This document shows, in pieces, positions 26,646 through 35,009 of a DNA stretch of 64,000 bases. The DNA is from Agromyces hippuratus (lineage in GTDB: Bacteria; Actinomycetota; Actinomycetes; Actinomycetales; Microbacteriaceae). The position numbers were made by a program, and so were the translations under genes. The DNA is taken from positions 3,162,001 through 3,226,000 of the forward strand of contig NZ_JACCFI010000001.1 in the NCBI RefSeq assembly GCF_013410355.1, written 5' to 3'. The notes beneath the pieces are model-generated. The model worked only from the letters and a program-made list of their open reading frames with translations, was not told where the DNA came from and searched no databases. The first letter of the stretch is position 1. Every line of letters begins with the position of its first letter.

Positions 26646-29600
26646 GTGATGGCGCGAACCCGACGGGGTCTCCTCGCCGGAGTCGCGCTCACGGTGCTCG
26701 TGGCGCTCGGCGCCGGCATCGCCGTCGTGCTCGCCGACGAGCTCGGCATCCGCAGCGAGTCGTCCGACATCCCTGCCGAGGCGCTGACGGCCGCCCCCGA
26801 GACGGCGTCGATCGCTCCGCCCGAGTTCACGGCGATCACCGCGCCGCCCTCGCTCCGCATGGATCTCGCGGTCGACGAACTGCGCGCCGCCGTCGCCGAG
26901 GCGGAGACCACCGACGGTTCCGCCGCCCTCGAGGTCGTCGTCGGCGAGGGGAGCGACGATGACGAGTCGTACCGGCTCGAGGGTGCTCCCGACGCGCTGC
27001 GCGTGGTCGCGGCATCCGAAGCCGGTGCGGTGCTCGGCGTCTACGACCTCGCCGCCGCGGTGCGCGACCGCCGGAGCGTGGCCGAGCACCTGGGTGAGAC
27101 CGTCGAATCGCGACTCGGGTTCCGCATGGTCGACCTCGGCGCCGTCGGAGTGACGGTCGACGAGTCGGAGTGGGCGGCCGGCGACGACTATTCGCACAAC
27201 TCGAAGGCGTTCGCCGACGTCATCCTCGCCGAGGCGCCGTACATCGACGACGCCGCGCTCGCGGTCGCCCGTACCGACTTCGAGGCGTACGTGCGCCACG
27301 CGCTCGCCGAGGGCTACAACGCGATCGCCATCCCGGGGTTCGTCGAGTACCTCACCTTCTCGGGCGTCGGCGACGGCACCGAGGTCTACGGCGCCGACGA
27401 CACGCACGTCGCCCGCGCGCACGCCATGCGCGAGGCGTTCGGGCCGATGTGGGAGTACGCCCACGACGCGGGGCTCGATGTGTACTTCCGCACCGACATG
27501 CTCACCCTCACGACGCCGCTCGAGGAGTACCTCGTCGACCGCTTCGGCGGCCTCGCGACCGAGGACCCCGAGTTCTGGGACGTCTACTCGGCGGGCCTCG
27601 ACGAGCTCTACGCCGAGATGCCCTACCTCGACGGCGTGCTCATCCGCATCGGCGAGGCGGGCCGCGTCTACGACCTGCCCGGGTGGGACTACTACTCGAA
27701 GCTCGCCGTCACGACGGTCGACTCGGTTCGCGCCATGCTCACGGCGTTCACCGAGCAGGCCGAGCGCGTCGACCGCGAGGTGATCTTCCGCTCGTGGAGC
27801 GTCGGCGTCGGCGCCGTCGGCGACATGCACACGAACGACGCCTCGTACGAGGCGGTGCTCGGCGGCATCGACTCCGAGGCGCTCATCGTCTCGACGAAGT
27901 ACACGCTCGGCGACTTCTACAGCCACCTGCCGCTGAACCACACCCTCGAGATCGGCGAGCAGCGCCGCATCGTCGAGTTCCAGAGCCGGCGGGAGTTCGA
28001 GAACTTCGGCGCGTTCCCGAACGATCTCGGGGTGCTCTCGCAGGAGGCCGTGCAGCGCTTCATCGCGGCGAACCCGCACGTCGAGGGCATCTGGACGTGG
28101 ACGCAGGACGGCGGCCCCTGGCGCGCCGGGCCGCTCTCGCTCGAGCTGAAGGCCGGGTTCTGGCAGCTCTACGAGCTCAACACCGAGCTCACGGTGCGCC
28201 TCGCACGCGACCCCGAAGCCGACCCCGCCGCGATCACGGCCGACTGGGCCAGGCGCTGGTTCTCGGGCGACCCGGCGACCGTCGCGGCGATCGGCGAGGC
28301 GATGTCCCAGTCGCGCGAGGCCATCGCCGACGGGCTCTACATCGGCCCCTTCGCCGACCGCAGGGTCTTCGCGATCGGCCTCGAGCCGCCGCCCATGATG
28401 TGGATCTTCGAGTGGGACATCCTCACCGGCGACAGCGCCGTGCTGAACGTCATCTACGAGATCAGCCGCGACGAGCTCGACGAGGCGATCGCGGGCGGCG
28501 ACCGCGCGATCGCCGCGGTCGAGCGCATGCAGGCGGCGATCGAGGCGACGGATGCCGCGAGCTGGCGCGACCCCGCAGGGCGTACGGCGTTCCTCGACAC
28601 GCTCGACTACCAGGCCAACACCTACGCCATGCTCGGCGACTACCGCGAGATGTTCCTCCGGCAGGCCGAGTGGCACGACACGGGCGACCCCGTCGCCTAC
28701 GAGCGGTGGGATGCCGCGCGGCGGGCGTTCGAGGCATCGGCCGCCGCCCACGAGGCCGCGTACGCCGGCGACCCGTACCTGCCCGCGTACAACCTCACGG
28801 CGGCCGAGCTCGGCGTCGAGCGGGCGGTGCGAGACCTGCCCATGGCGTGGGCGGCCAGGATCGTGCTCGGGCTCCTCGTGCTCTGGCTCGCCTACGGCAT
28901 CATCGGCGGCCGGAGGAGCACCGGATGGCCCGGGGCCCGGGCCGCACGTGCGCTGTGGATCGCCGGCACCCGGCCGTGGCGCGCCCGCGAGGTCGTCGAG
29001 GGGCTCGGCCGCCTCGACCGGGTGCTGCTCGCCGCCGTGCCCGCCGCCTTCCTCGTGGCGAGCCGCGGCATCCAGACCTGGTTCCTGGCGCCGTCGCACC
29101 TGATCGTGACCCTCGGCGGCTGGGCGGTGTTCGTCGGTGTGCTCTGGCTCGCGCTCGGTCGCCGGTCGGCGTGGCCGGTGGTCGCCGCCGTCGGCGGCGC
29201 CGCGATGCTCCGGGTGGCGCTGCTCCTGGCAGTGCTCACCCCGACCGGCCCGGGCGGCTACTGGTTCGAGTTCTGGACGAACCCCGTCGGACGCTCGGTG
29301 TACATCGCGTTCGCGTTCGCCGCGTTCGGATGGGTCGTCGTGGCCGCCGCGTGGGCGCTCGCCGTCGAGCGGGGCGCGCTCCTGGCCACCGGGGCGGCCG
29401 TCGCCGGCATCGGCGCCGTGCTCGCCGTCTTCGGCTCGCTGATCGGCCTGATCGACCTCGAGGCGGCGCTCACCGTGTGGAACGACGAGATGGCCCTGCT
29501 GCCGTGGGGGCTCTCTCGCATCCTCGGCATCAGCGTCTACCTCGACATCCCGGCCGACACCGCCTGGTGGGTCGCGATCGCCGGCGGCGTGCTCGTCGCG

Positions 29601-29699
29601 GCGGGTGCGACCTGCATCGCGCTGGGTCAGAGGTTCTGGCCGATGTCCCAGAGCCGGTCGGGGCGGCCGTCGAGCGCCTCCGACACCGCGAGCGCCTGA
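26646..29699 (+). CDS. Membrane-anchored glycoside-hydrolase-like protein with C-terminal TM domain
   Basis: 1017 residues from the GTG at 26646; TACGCT lies six bases upstream (leaderless). Residues 7-30 form a signal-anchor helix. Residues about 80-140 resemble the N-terminal domain that precedes alpha-glucuronidase or hexosaminidase barrels (LRVVAASEAGAVLGVYDLAA). Residues about 150-510 look like a TIM barrel with GYNAIAIPGF, YFRTDM, LDGVLIRIGEAG (Glu337) and WTWTQDGGPWRAGP (about 483-496). A helical region follows, then about seven TM helices from residue 733 to 1000. I recognise only the general glycosidase flavour (GH67-like) and would not name an enzyme. It overlaps dgt tail-to-tail by 73 bp. 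Confidence 0.8.
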   Translation: MMARTRRGLLAGVALTVLVALGAGIAVVLADELGIRSESSDIPAEALTAAPETASIAPPEFTAITAPPSLRMDLAVDELRAAVAEAETTDGSAALEVVVGEGSDDDESYRLEGAPDALRVVAASEAGAVLGVYDLAAAVRDRRSVAEHLGETVESRLGFRMVDLGAVGVTVDESEWAAGDDYSHNSKAFADVILAEAPYIDDAALAVARTDFEAYVRHALAEGYNAIAIPGFVEYLTFSGVGDGTEVYGADDTHVARAHAMREAFGPMWEYAHDAGLDVYFRTDMLTLTTPLEEYLVDRFGGLATEDPEFWDVYSAGLDELYAEMPYLDGVLIRIGEAGRVYDLPGWDYYSKLAVTTVDSVRAMLTAFTEQAERVDREVIFRSWSVGVGAVGDMHTNDASYEAVLGGIDSEALIVSTKYTLGDFYSHLPLNHTLEIGEQRRIVEFQSRREFENFGAFPNDLGVLSQEAVQRFIAANPHVEGIWTWTQDGGPWRAGPLSLELKAGFWQLYELNTELTVRLARDPEADPAAITADWARRWFSGDPATVAAIGEAMSQSREAIADGLYIGPFADRRVFAIGLEPPPMMWIFEWDILTGDSAVLNVIYEISRDELDEAIAGGDRAIAAVERMQAAIEATDAASWRDPAGRTAFLDTLDYQANTYAMLGDYREMFLRQAEWHDTGDPVAYERWDAARRAFEASAAAHEAAYAGDPYLPAYNLTAAELGVERAVRDLPMAWAARIVLGLLVLWLAYGIIGGRRSTGWPGARAARALWIAGTRPWRAREVVEGLGRLDRVLLAAVPAAFLVASRGIQTWFLAPSHLIVTLGGWAVFVGVLWLALGRRSAWPVVAAVGGAAMLRVALLLAVLTPTGPGGYWFEFWTNPVGRSVYIAFAFAAFGWVVVAAAWALAVERGALLATGAAVAGIGAVLAVFGSLIGLIDLEAALTVWNDEMALLPWGLSRILGISVYLDIPADTAWWVAIAGGVLVAAGATCIALGQRFWPMSQSRSGRPSSASDTASA

Positions 29700-31144
29700 T
29701 CGTCGGAGAGCGAGGCGACGTAGTCGATCACGCCGCGACCGACCCCGAGGCGGCGCACATCGCCCGCTGCGGGGATCGGGACATCGGCGGGGCGCTCATG
29801 GCGCACGGCCGCGTACCCGTCGGTCGCGATCTCCACGAGCTCCTTCAGCCGTTGCGGCACCCGGTCGCGGTCGTGCTCGTCGGTCGCCCATGCGGTGAGC
29901 CCCTTGACGGCGCGGGCGAGCACCCGGCTGAGTCCGCGCTGGTACATGACGATGTCGGCGCGGTCGAGGATGAAGTGGCGATGCACGAACTTCAGGATCT
30001 CGACCTCGTGCCAGGCCTGTCGATCGAGGGTCACGAGGCCCGATCGCACGACGTCGCGCGGCGCGGGCACCACCGATGACTGCAGGTGGCTGATCCAGCG
30101 GTTGGTGAACGACGACAGGGCGCGCTCGGAGGCGATCGACCCGTCGAACGGCGTCGCCAGCAGGCCGTCGACGAGGTCGTCGGCCACGACGTCGACGGCG
30201 TCGGCGAACGCGTCGTCGTCGGCCACCCACGGGTCGTCGCGCGCGAACTTGCGGCGGAGCGCCTCGAGGGCGCTGCCCGCAGGGGCGGTGCGGGCGCCGA
30301 TCTGGGCTTCATCGAGCTGCCGCAGCTCCGATCCGCCCTCGACCCAGCCGCGGAACTCCCGCGCCACGGCGCCCTGGCTGAGCACGCCCGCCCGGTAGAA
30401 GTCGTCGACGTCGTGGATCGAGTAGGCGACGTCGTCGGCGATGTCCATGATCGAGCACTCGAGCGACTGCTGCATCGGCGGCAGCCCGGCTCGGGCCTGC
30501 TCGAGGTCGAGCGCGTCGATGCCGTATGCCGAGTACTTGGGCACCTCGACGCCCTGCGCGGTGCGGCGAAGGCCGCGCGGCAGCGGCCCGTCGCCGAAGG
30601 AGGAGGCGTCGATGTACCGGGTCCACGGGTACTTCGCGACGGCAGTGCGCACCGCCGCGGTGAGATTCAGCCCGCGGGGGGCGGCCTCGCTGACGTCGAG
30701 CGCGGTGAGGATGCGGTAGCTCTGCGCGTTGCCCTCGAAGCCGTCGACGAGTCCGAGCGTCTCGCGCGCGAGCCGGTCGAGCACGCGTTCGCCGAGGTGG
30801 CCGAACGGCGGGTGCCCGAGGTCGTGGGCGCTCGCCGCGGCCTGCACGACGACGGCGTCGCAGCCGTGCTCGAGCGCGAAGTCGCGGGCCGGCGACGCGG
30901 CATCCGTCAGCTTGACCGCGATCGCCCTGGCGACCGCGGTGACCTTGATGGAGTGCGTGAGCCGGTTGTGGATGAGGGGCCCGGCGCCCGGCTGCGCGAT
31001 GACCTGGGTGACGGCGGAGAGCCGCGAGAAGTACGGCGAGAACCGGATGCGCTCGAGGTCGAGTCGGAACTGCGAGTGCTCGCCGGTGACCTCGGCGCTG
31101 CTGCGCGGCTCCGGTACGAGGCGCGATGCGCGGTCGATCGTCAT
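29627..31144 (-). CDS. dgt: Deoxyguanosinetriphosphate triphosphohydrolase
   Basis: 505 residues. The HD-domain metal site is complete: RLTHSIKV, AAASAHDLGHPPFGHLGER and, further on, IMDIADDVAYSIHDVDDFY. It begins RFRLDLERIRFSPYFSRL-like, as Dgt does, so it should cleave dGTP to deoxyguanosine plus tripolyphosphate and shape the dNTP pool. The ATG is six bases from TAGATT (complement of 31151-31156). The final 73 bp are antisense to the end of the glycosidase-like gene. Confidence 0.92.
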   Translation of the reverse strand: MTIDRASRLVPEPRSSAEVTGEHSQFRLDLERIRFSPYFSRLSAVTQVIAQPGAGPLIHNRLTHSIKVTAVARAIAVKLTDAASPARDFALEHGCDAVVVQAAASAHDLGHPPFGHLGERVLDRLARETLGLVDGFEGNAQSYRILTALDVSEAAPRGLNLTAAVRTAVAKYPWTRYIDASSFGDGPLPRGLRRTAQGVEVPKYSAYGIDALDLEQARAGLPPMQQSLECSIMDIADDVAYSIHDVDDFYRAGVLSQGAVAREFRGWVEGGSELRQLDEAQIGARTAPAGSALEALRRKFARDDPWVADDDAFADAVDVVADDLVDGLLATPFDGSIASERALSSFTNRWISHLQSSVVPAPRDVVRSGLVTLDRQAWHEVEILKFVHRHFILDRADIVMYQRGLSRVLARAVKGLTAWATDEHDRDRVPQRLKELVEIATDGYAAVRHERPADVPIPAAGDVRRLGVGRGVIDYVASLSDDQALAVSEALDGRPDRLWDIGQNL

Positions 31145-31417
31145 GCGCCCAATCTAGGCCGAGCGCCCCGTCGATGCGGAGAACCAGCATGCTGAAGCCC
31201 CCGTCGAGGCGCCCGACTCGGATGCCTCGGAGCGGTCGCCGAGGGCGGGGCATCCGCTCGGCTTTACTCTGCCTGCGGCGTCGCATACACTTGGTGAGGT
31301 TGTTGAAGTCAGCCAAGATTCATTGCGCCTATTTTCGGGCATTCACCTGGTGAGAAACGCAGTGAATCGTGGCGCTCGGCAACCAGTGGAACAGCCCCGG
31401 TCACCCGGTCGTTCCAT
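31145..31417. other. Intergenic region upstream of tRNA-Trp
   Basis: 273 bp. The first part carries the dgt leaderless promoter and GGATGCC/GGCATCC half-motifs (about 31219-31255). An AT-richer stretch (31260-31350) with CATACACT at about 31284 and TTCATTG probably holds the promoter for the tRNA-Trp/secE/nusG transcript. No gene is visible. Confidence 0.5.
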
Positions 31418-31490
31418 AGGGCGGTGGCTCAATTGGTAGAGCAGCGGTCTCCAAAACCGCAGGTTGCAGGTTCGAGTCCTGTCCGCCCTG
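31418..31490 (+). tRNA. tRNA-Trp (anticodon CCA)
   Basis: 73 nt. Acceptor stem AGGGCGG (31418-31424) pairs with CCGCCCT (31483-31489), with discriminator G31490. The anticodon stem GCGGT/ACCGC (31444-31448, 31456-31460) encloses CTCCAAA with anticodon CCA at 31451-31453. The T-arm has GGTTCGAGTCC. The 3' CCA is not encoded. The position just before secE-nusG is the classic trpT location in Actinobacteria. Confidence 0.97.
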
Positions 31491-31530
31491 CGAGCCGGCA
31501 GTGATTGCCGGCCCACGAAAGGTGTACGAG

Positions 31531-31806
31531 GTGGCACGAAAAGTAATCGACGAACCGAGTGAAGACGTCGTCGCCAACGCGAAGCGCGATCGCGCCGCGC
31601 GTCGGAACCCCTTTTCGCGCGTCGCCCTGTTCATCCGGCAGGTCATCGCCGAGCTGAAGAAGGTCGTCACGCCGACCCGCAAGGAGCTCGTCAGCTTCAC
31701 GGCTGTGGTGCTCGTGTTCGTCATCATCATGATGGCGATCGTGTGGGCGTTCGATCAGGTGTTCGGCTGGCTGGTGCTGTACGTCTTCGGAACACCGGGG
31801 GTCTGA
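31531..31806 (+). CDS. secE: Preprotein translocase subunit SecE
   Basis: 91 residues from the GTG at 31531 (VARKVIDEPSEDVV), with GAAAGGTG 6-7 nt upstream. One TM helix (LVSFTAVVLVFVIIMMAIVW) follows the conserved FIRQVIAELKKVVTPTRKEL segment of SecE. It stabilises SecY in the Sec translocon. It lies between tRNA-Trp and nusG, its universal neighbour. Confidence 0.97.
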   Translation: MARKVIDEPSEDVVANAKRDRAARRNPFSRVALFIRQVIAELKKVVTPTRKELVSFTAVVLVFVIIMMAIVWAFDQVFGWLVLYVFGTPGV

Positions 31807-31870
31807 TCGGACCTTCGGGTTCGACGGATCCGGTTCGCCGCTGGCGCACCGGAGAAAAGGATTGAGAGAA

Positions 31871-32797
31871 GTGTCAAGGACTGAGCGCGACGACGTCGAC
31901 TGGGCCACGGCTGCCGAGCAGTCGGCCGAAGACGACGAGGCGCAGACGGGCAACACCCTCGAGCACGAAGAGGAGTCGGTCGAGCCGGCCGAACAGCGTG
32001 CCGTGCACGTCGTCGACGACGAGGGCAACGAGGTCGACCTCGACGCCGTTCTCGACGCGATCGCCGAGTCGAGCGACCCCGAGGCCGACGCCGTGGTCGA
32101 CGACGCACTCGACATCGACTCGGTCGAAGAGGCCGAGGCCGCCGTCGAAGCCGTCATCGAAGAAGACGAAGAGCAGGCAGACCCGTACGCGGAGTTCCGC
32201 GCCGAGCTCCGCTTCCTCCCCGGCAAGTGGTACGTCATCCACTCGTACGCGGGCTTCGAGCGCCGCGTGAAGGCGAACATCGAGCAGCGCCGCGAGTCCA
32301 TGGCCATGGCCGACTACATCTACCAGGTCGAAGTGCCGATGGAAGACGTCGTCGAGATCAAGAACGGCCAGCGCAAGATGGTCACGCGCGTCCGCATCCC
32401 CGGCTACGTGCTCGTGCGCATGGACCTCAACGAGGACTCGTGGTCGGTCATCCGCCACACGCCCGGTGTCACCGGCTTCGTCGGCAACGCGCACAACCCG
32501 ACCCCCCTCCGCTTCGAAGAGGCCTTCGGCATGCTGAAGAGCCTCGTCGAGATCAAGGACGTCGCCCCCGTCAAGGGTGCGAAGGCCGGCGCCGCAACCG
32601 GTGCCGCCCGCGCGATCCCCGCCGAGGTCGACTTCGAGGTCGGCGAGACCATCACGATCAAGGACGGCTCGTTCGCGGGCCTGCCCGGCACGATCAGCGA
32701 GATCAAGCCCGAGAGCGGCAAGCTCATCGTGCTCGTCTCGCTGTTCGAGCGCGAGACCCCGGTCGAGCTCAGCTTCGACCAGGTCACCAAGCTCTAA
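31871..32797 (+). CDS. nusG: Transcription termination/antitermination factor NusG
   Basis: 308 residues from the GTG at 31871. An acidic, disordered N-terminal extension of about 105 residues (many Glu/Asp/Ala) precedes the NGN domain: FLPGKWYVIHSYAGFERRVK, QVEVPMEDVVEIKNGQR, RIPGYVLVRMDLNEDSW and TPGVTGFVGN. The KOW domain closes the protein: IKDGSFAGLPGTISEIKPES and FERETPVELSFDQVTKL. The long acidic leader is normal for Actinobacteria. A linker of about 20 residues rich in Ala/Gly (KGAKAGAATGAARAIPAE) joins the domains. NusG binds RNA polymerase and Rho or S10. Confidence 0.96.
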   Translation: MSRTERDDVDWATAAEQSAEDDEAQTGNTLEHEEESVEPAEQRAVHVVDDEGNEVDLDAVLDAIAESSDPEADAVVDDALDIDSVEEAEAAVEAVIEEDEEQADPYAEFRAELRFLPGKWYVIHSYAGFERRVKANIEQRRESMAMADYIYQVEVPMEDVVEIKNGQRKMVTRVRIPGYVLVRMDLNEDSWSVIRHTPGVTGFVGNAHNPTPLRFEEAFGMLKSLVEIKDVAPVKGAKAGAATGAARAIPAEVDFEVGETITIKDGSFAGLPGTISEIKPESGKLIVLVSLFERETPVELSFDQVTKL

Positions 32798-32821
32798 CAC
32801 CTCCCAGACAGCACGCAGCGG

Positions 32822-32842
32822 CCCTCCGGTACAATCGGAGGG
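32822..32842 (+). promoter_or_regulatory. rplK promoter box inside a hairpin
   Basis: A perfect -10-like TACAAT (32830-32835) forms most of the loop of a 7-bp hairpin, CCCTCCG/CGGAGGG, followed by TTGTG. It lies 125 bp before rplK. It may serve both as the rplKA promoter and as an attenuating hairpin after nusG. The -35 (CAGACA at 32805) is weak. Confidence 0.5.
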
Positions 32843-32959
32843 TTGTGCTGCGTCAGGCACGCGCTTGTTTCAAGCACAACAGATCACCGCATCCCGGAAC
32901 GGCCGGGTTGCGGGAGAGTGCCCCGGCGAACGGGGCGTTCGAACAGAAAGAGAGAAATC

Positions 32960-33388
32960 ATGGCACCGAAGAAGAAGGTCACCGGTCTGATCAAGCTTCA
33001 GATCAAGGCCGGCGCCGCGAACCCGGCCCCGCCCATCGGCCCGGCCCTGGGTCAGCACGGCGTGAACATCATGGAGTTCTGCAAGGCCTACAACGCGGCG
33101 ACCGAAGCCCAGCGCGGCAACGTCATCCCCGTTGAGATCACGGTCTACGAAGACCGTTCGTTCACCTTCATCCTGAAGACCCCGCCCGCCGCAGAGCTCA
33201 TCAAGAAGGCTGCCGGCGTCGCAAAGGGCTCCGGCGTTCCCCACACCACCAAGGTCGGCAAGCTGACCCAGGCACAGGTGCGCGAGATCGCCGAGTCGAA
33301 GATGGTCGACCTCAACGCGAACGACCTCGACGCAGCGTCGAAGATCATCGCTGGCACCGCTCGCTCGATGGGCATCACGGTCGAATAG
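32960..33388 (+). CDS. rplK: 50S ribosomal protein L11
   Basis: 142 residues. MAPKKKVTGLIKLQIKAGAA and PPIGPALGQHGVNIMEFCKA form the L11 N-terminal domain with its thiostrepton-region prolines. The C-terminal RNA-binding domain ends with NANDLDAASKIIAGTARSMG. The ATG at 32960 has AGAAAGAGAG upstream. It binds 23S rRNA at the GTPase-associated centre. Followed by rplA after 147 bp. Confidence 0.98.
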   Translation: MAPKKKVTGLIKLQIKAGAANPAPPIGPALGQHGVNIMEFCKAYNAATEAQRGNVIPVEITVYEDRSFTFILKTPPAAELIKKAAGVAKGSGVPHTTKVGKLTQAQVREIAESKMVDLNANDLDAASKIIAGTARSMGITVE

Positions 33389-33398
33389 GCCCCCTCTC

Positions 33399-33470
33399 GT
33401 CGGTCGAGGAGCGCGAAGCGCGCATCGAGACCCCGAGACCGACGGATGCCACGCGGCATCCGTTCACCAG
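33399..33470. repeat. REP-like inverted repeats between rplK and rplA
   Basis: Two adjacent hairpins. The first is GGTCGAGGAGCGC ... GAAGCGCGCATCGAGACC at about 33401-33431, the GGTCTCGAT-type dispersed element common in Microbacteriaceae (recalled). The second is GGATGCC-ACGC-GGCATCC at about 33443-33460, the iterated motif of this genome. They lie within the ribosomal-protein operon and could adjust the L11:L1 ratio or RNA stability. Confidence 0.6.
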
Positions 33471-33535
33471 AACTCAGCATTCAGTGGCAGCGCCCGCCAG
33501 GCGCAGATGACCACACTCTCTCAAGGAGAAGCAAC

Positions 33536-34225
33536 ATGGCAAAGAAGTCCAAGGCCTACCGCGCCGCGGCCGACAAGATCGAAGACGGCAAGTTCTACAC
33601 CCCCACCGAGGCAGTGGCCCTCGCGAAGGAGACCGGCTCCGCGAAGTTCGACTCGACCGTCGAGGTCGCGCTGAAGCTCGGCGTCGACCCCCGCAAGGCC
33701 GACCAGATGGTGCGCGGCACCGTCATCCTCCCGCACGGCACCGGCAAGACCGCTCGCGTCATCGTGTTCGCGACCGGCCCTGCTGCCGAAGCCGCAATCG
33801 CAGCCGGCGCTGACGAGGTCGGCGGCGCCGAGCTCATCGAGAAGGTCGCCGGTGGCTACACCGCGTTCGACTCGGCGGTCTCGACCCCCGAGCTCATGGG
33901 CCAGGTCGGCCGTCTCGGCAAGGTGCTCGGCCCGCGTGGCCTCATGCCCAACCCGAAGACCGGCACCGTCACGCCGAACGTCGGCCAGGCCGTCTCCGAC
34001 ATCAAGGGCGGCAAGATCGAGTTCCGCGTCGACAAGCACGCCAACGTGCACTTCGTCGTCGGCAAGGCCTCGTTCTCGCAGGAGCAGCTCGAAGAGAACG
34101 CCAAGGCGGCTCTCGAAGAGGTCCTGCGTCTGAAGCCGTCGAGCTCGAAGGGCCGCTACATCCAGAAGGGCGCCGTGTCGACCACGTTCGGCCCCGGCAT
34201 CCCGCTGGACGTCAACGCCATCTAG
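33536..34225 (+). CDS. rplA: 50S ribosomal protein L1
   Basis: 229 residues. MAKKSKAYRAAADKIEDGKF at the N-terminus; the L1 signature GRLGKVLGPRGLMPNPKTGT and the C-terminal IQKGAVSTTFGPGIPLDV are intact. AAGGAG lies 8 nt before the ATG. L1 binds the 23S rRNA L1 stalk and classically represses its own operon. A strong terminator follows. Confidence 0.98.
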   Translation: MAKKSKAYRAAADKIEDGKFYTPTEAVALAKETGSAKFDSTVEVALKLGVDPRKADQMVRGTVILPHGTGKTARVIVFATGPAAEAAIAAGADEVGGAELIEKVAGGYTAFDSAVSTPELMGQVGRLGKVLGPRGLMPNPKTGTVTPNVGQAVSDIKGGKIEFRVDKHANVHFVVGKASFSQEQLEENAKAALEEVLRLKPSSSKGRYIQKGAVSTTFGPGIPLDVNAI

Positions 34226-34241
34226 TCTCACCGCAGACTGC

Positions 34242-34277
34242 ACGAAGGGCTCGCCGGTTCGCCGGCGGGCCCTTCGT
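34242..34277 (+). terminator. rplKA operon terminator
   Basis: A 16-bp stem with one G-T wobble (34242-34257 with 34262-34277) closed by a TTCG tetraloop, then CGTTCTC. It falls just after rplA. A strong intrinsic-type hairpin. Confidence 0.88.
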
Positions 34278-34321
34278 CGTTCTCGGGCGACTTGCTCGAG
34301 GTCGTTCTGGAGGCGACCTGC

Positions 34322-34591
34322 TCACCCGGTGATGCCGAACCCGCTCTCGCCGTCCGGCTCGCGCGCCGAGACATCCGTGCGCTCGACGACCGCGCCCTGC
34401 GGGCCGGTCGTGAGCCAGTCGAGCATCGCGTCGACGGATGCCTCAGCGCCCTCGATCTCGAGTTCGACCGTGCCCTCGGGGCGGTTGCGCGCCCAGCCGG
34501 CGACGCCCAGGCGCCGAGCTTCGAGGGCGGCCGAGTAACGGAACCCGACGCCCTGCACGGAGCCGTGCACGATGACGTGTCGGCGGATCAC
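34322..34591 (-). CDS. Acylphosphatase
   Basis: 89 residues from the GTG at 34591, six to seven bases from TACGCT (complement of 34599-34604), a leaderless start. The text RRHVIVHGSVQGVGFRYSA contains the catalytic Arg loop, and GWARNRPEGTVELEIEG contains the catalytic Asn. Acylphosphatases hydrolyse carboxyl-phosphate bonds such as acetyl-phosphate. Size is exactly normal. Convergent with rplA. Confidence 0.93.
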   Translation of the reverse strand: MIRRHVIVHGSVQGVGFRYSAALEARRLGVAGWARNRPEGTVELEIEGAEASVDAMLDWLTTGPQGAVVERTDVSAREPDGESGFGITG

Positions 34592-34674
34592 CCGACCAGC
34601 GTAGGCCTCCGCTGCGCGCCGCCGGAAGGCGTTCGAACGCACCGCCGCGTCGGCAGCGGCGGTAGCATCCAGTC

Positions 34675-34902
34675 ATGAGCGAGCGGATGACGGCCGTCAT
34701 CGCCGGCGGCGGGGTCGTCGTCGTCGCGATCGGCGTCGGCATCTGGCTGGCGCGTCTCGGCGCATGGGGGCTCGTCGCCTTCACGGTCGTGTTGGCGGGC
34801 GTCGTCGTCTGGCTGCTCGTGCGCCACGAACGGCATCAACCGGAGGACCGCGACGCGGAGGACGACGGGGATCGGCACCACGGCTTCGAATGGTCGCCGT
34901 GA
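34675..34902 (+). CDS. Small two-helix membrane protein
   Basis: 75 residues. Two hydrophobic helices (AVIAGGGVVVVAIGVGIWLA and GLVAFTVVLAGVVVWLLV), then a charged tail rich in His, Asp and Glu (RHERHQPEDRDAEDDGDRHH). TAGCAT at 34663-34668, six bases from the ATG, supports a leaderless start and a real gene. No family recognised. Confidence 0.7.
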   Translation: MSERMTAVIAGGGVVVVAIGVGIWLARLGAWGLVAFTVVLAGVVVWLLVRHERHQPEDRDAEDDGDRHHGFEWSP

Positions 34903-35009
34903 GCGTCGTGCTCCGGTCATGCCGGCGCCGGTGAGCGAGCCCGGGCATCCGAGCGGCGGGCAGGGGAGCCTCCGCTCGCCTGCCCGCCGCCGGATGGAGC
35001 GTGACGTCG

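Noticed and set aside
26523..29099. Very long open frame on the minus strand opposite the glycosidase-like gene (about 858 codons)
   Set aside because: Its translation is low-complexity Arg/Glu/Val/Asp-rich with no recognisable fold. It is a mirror of third-position GC bias in the real plus-strand gene.
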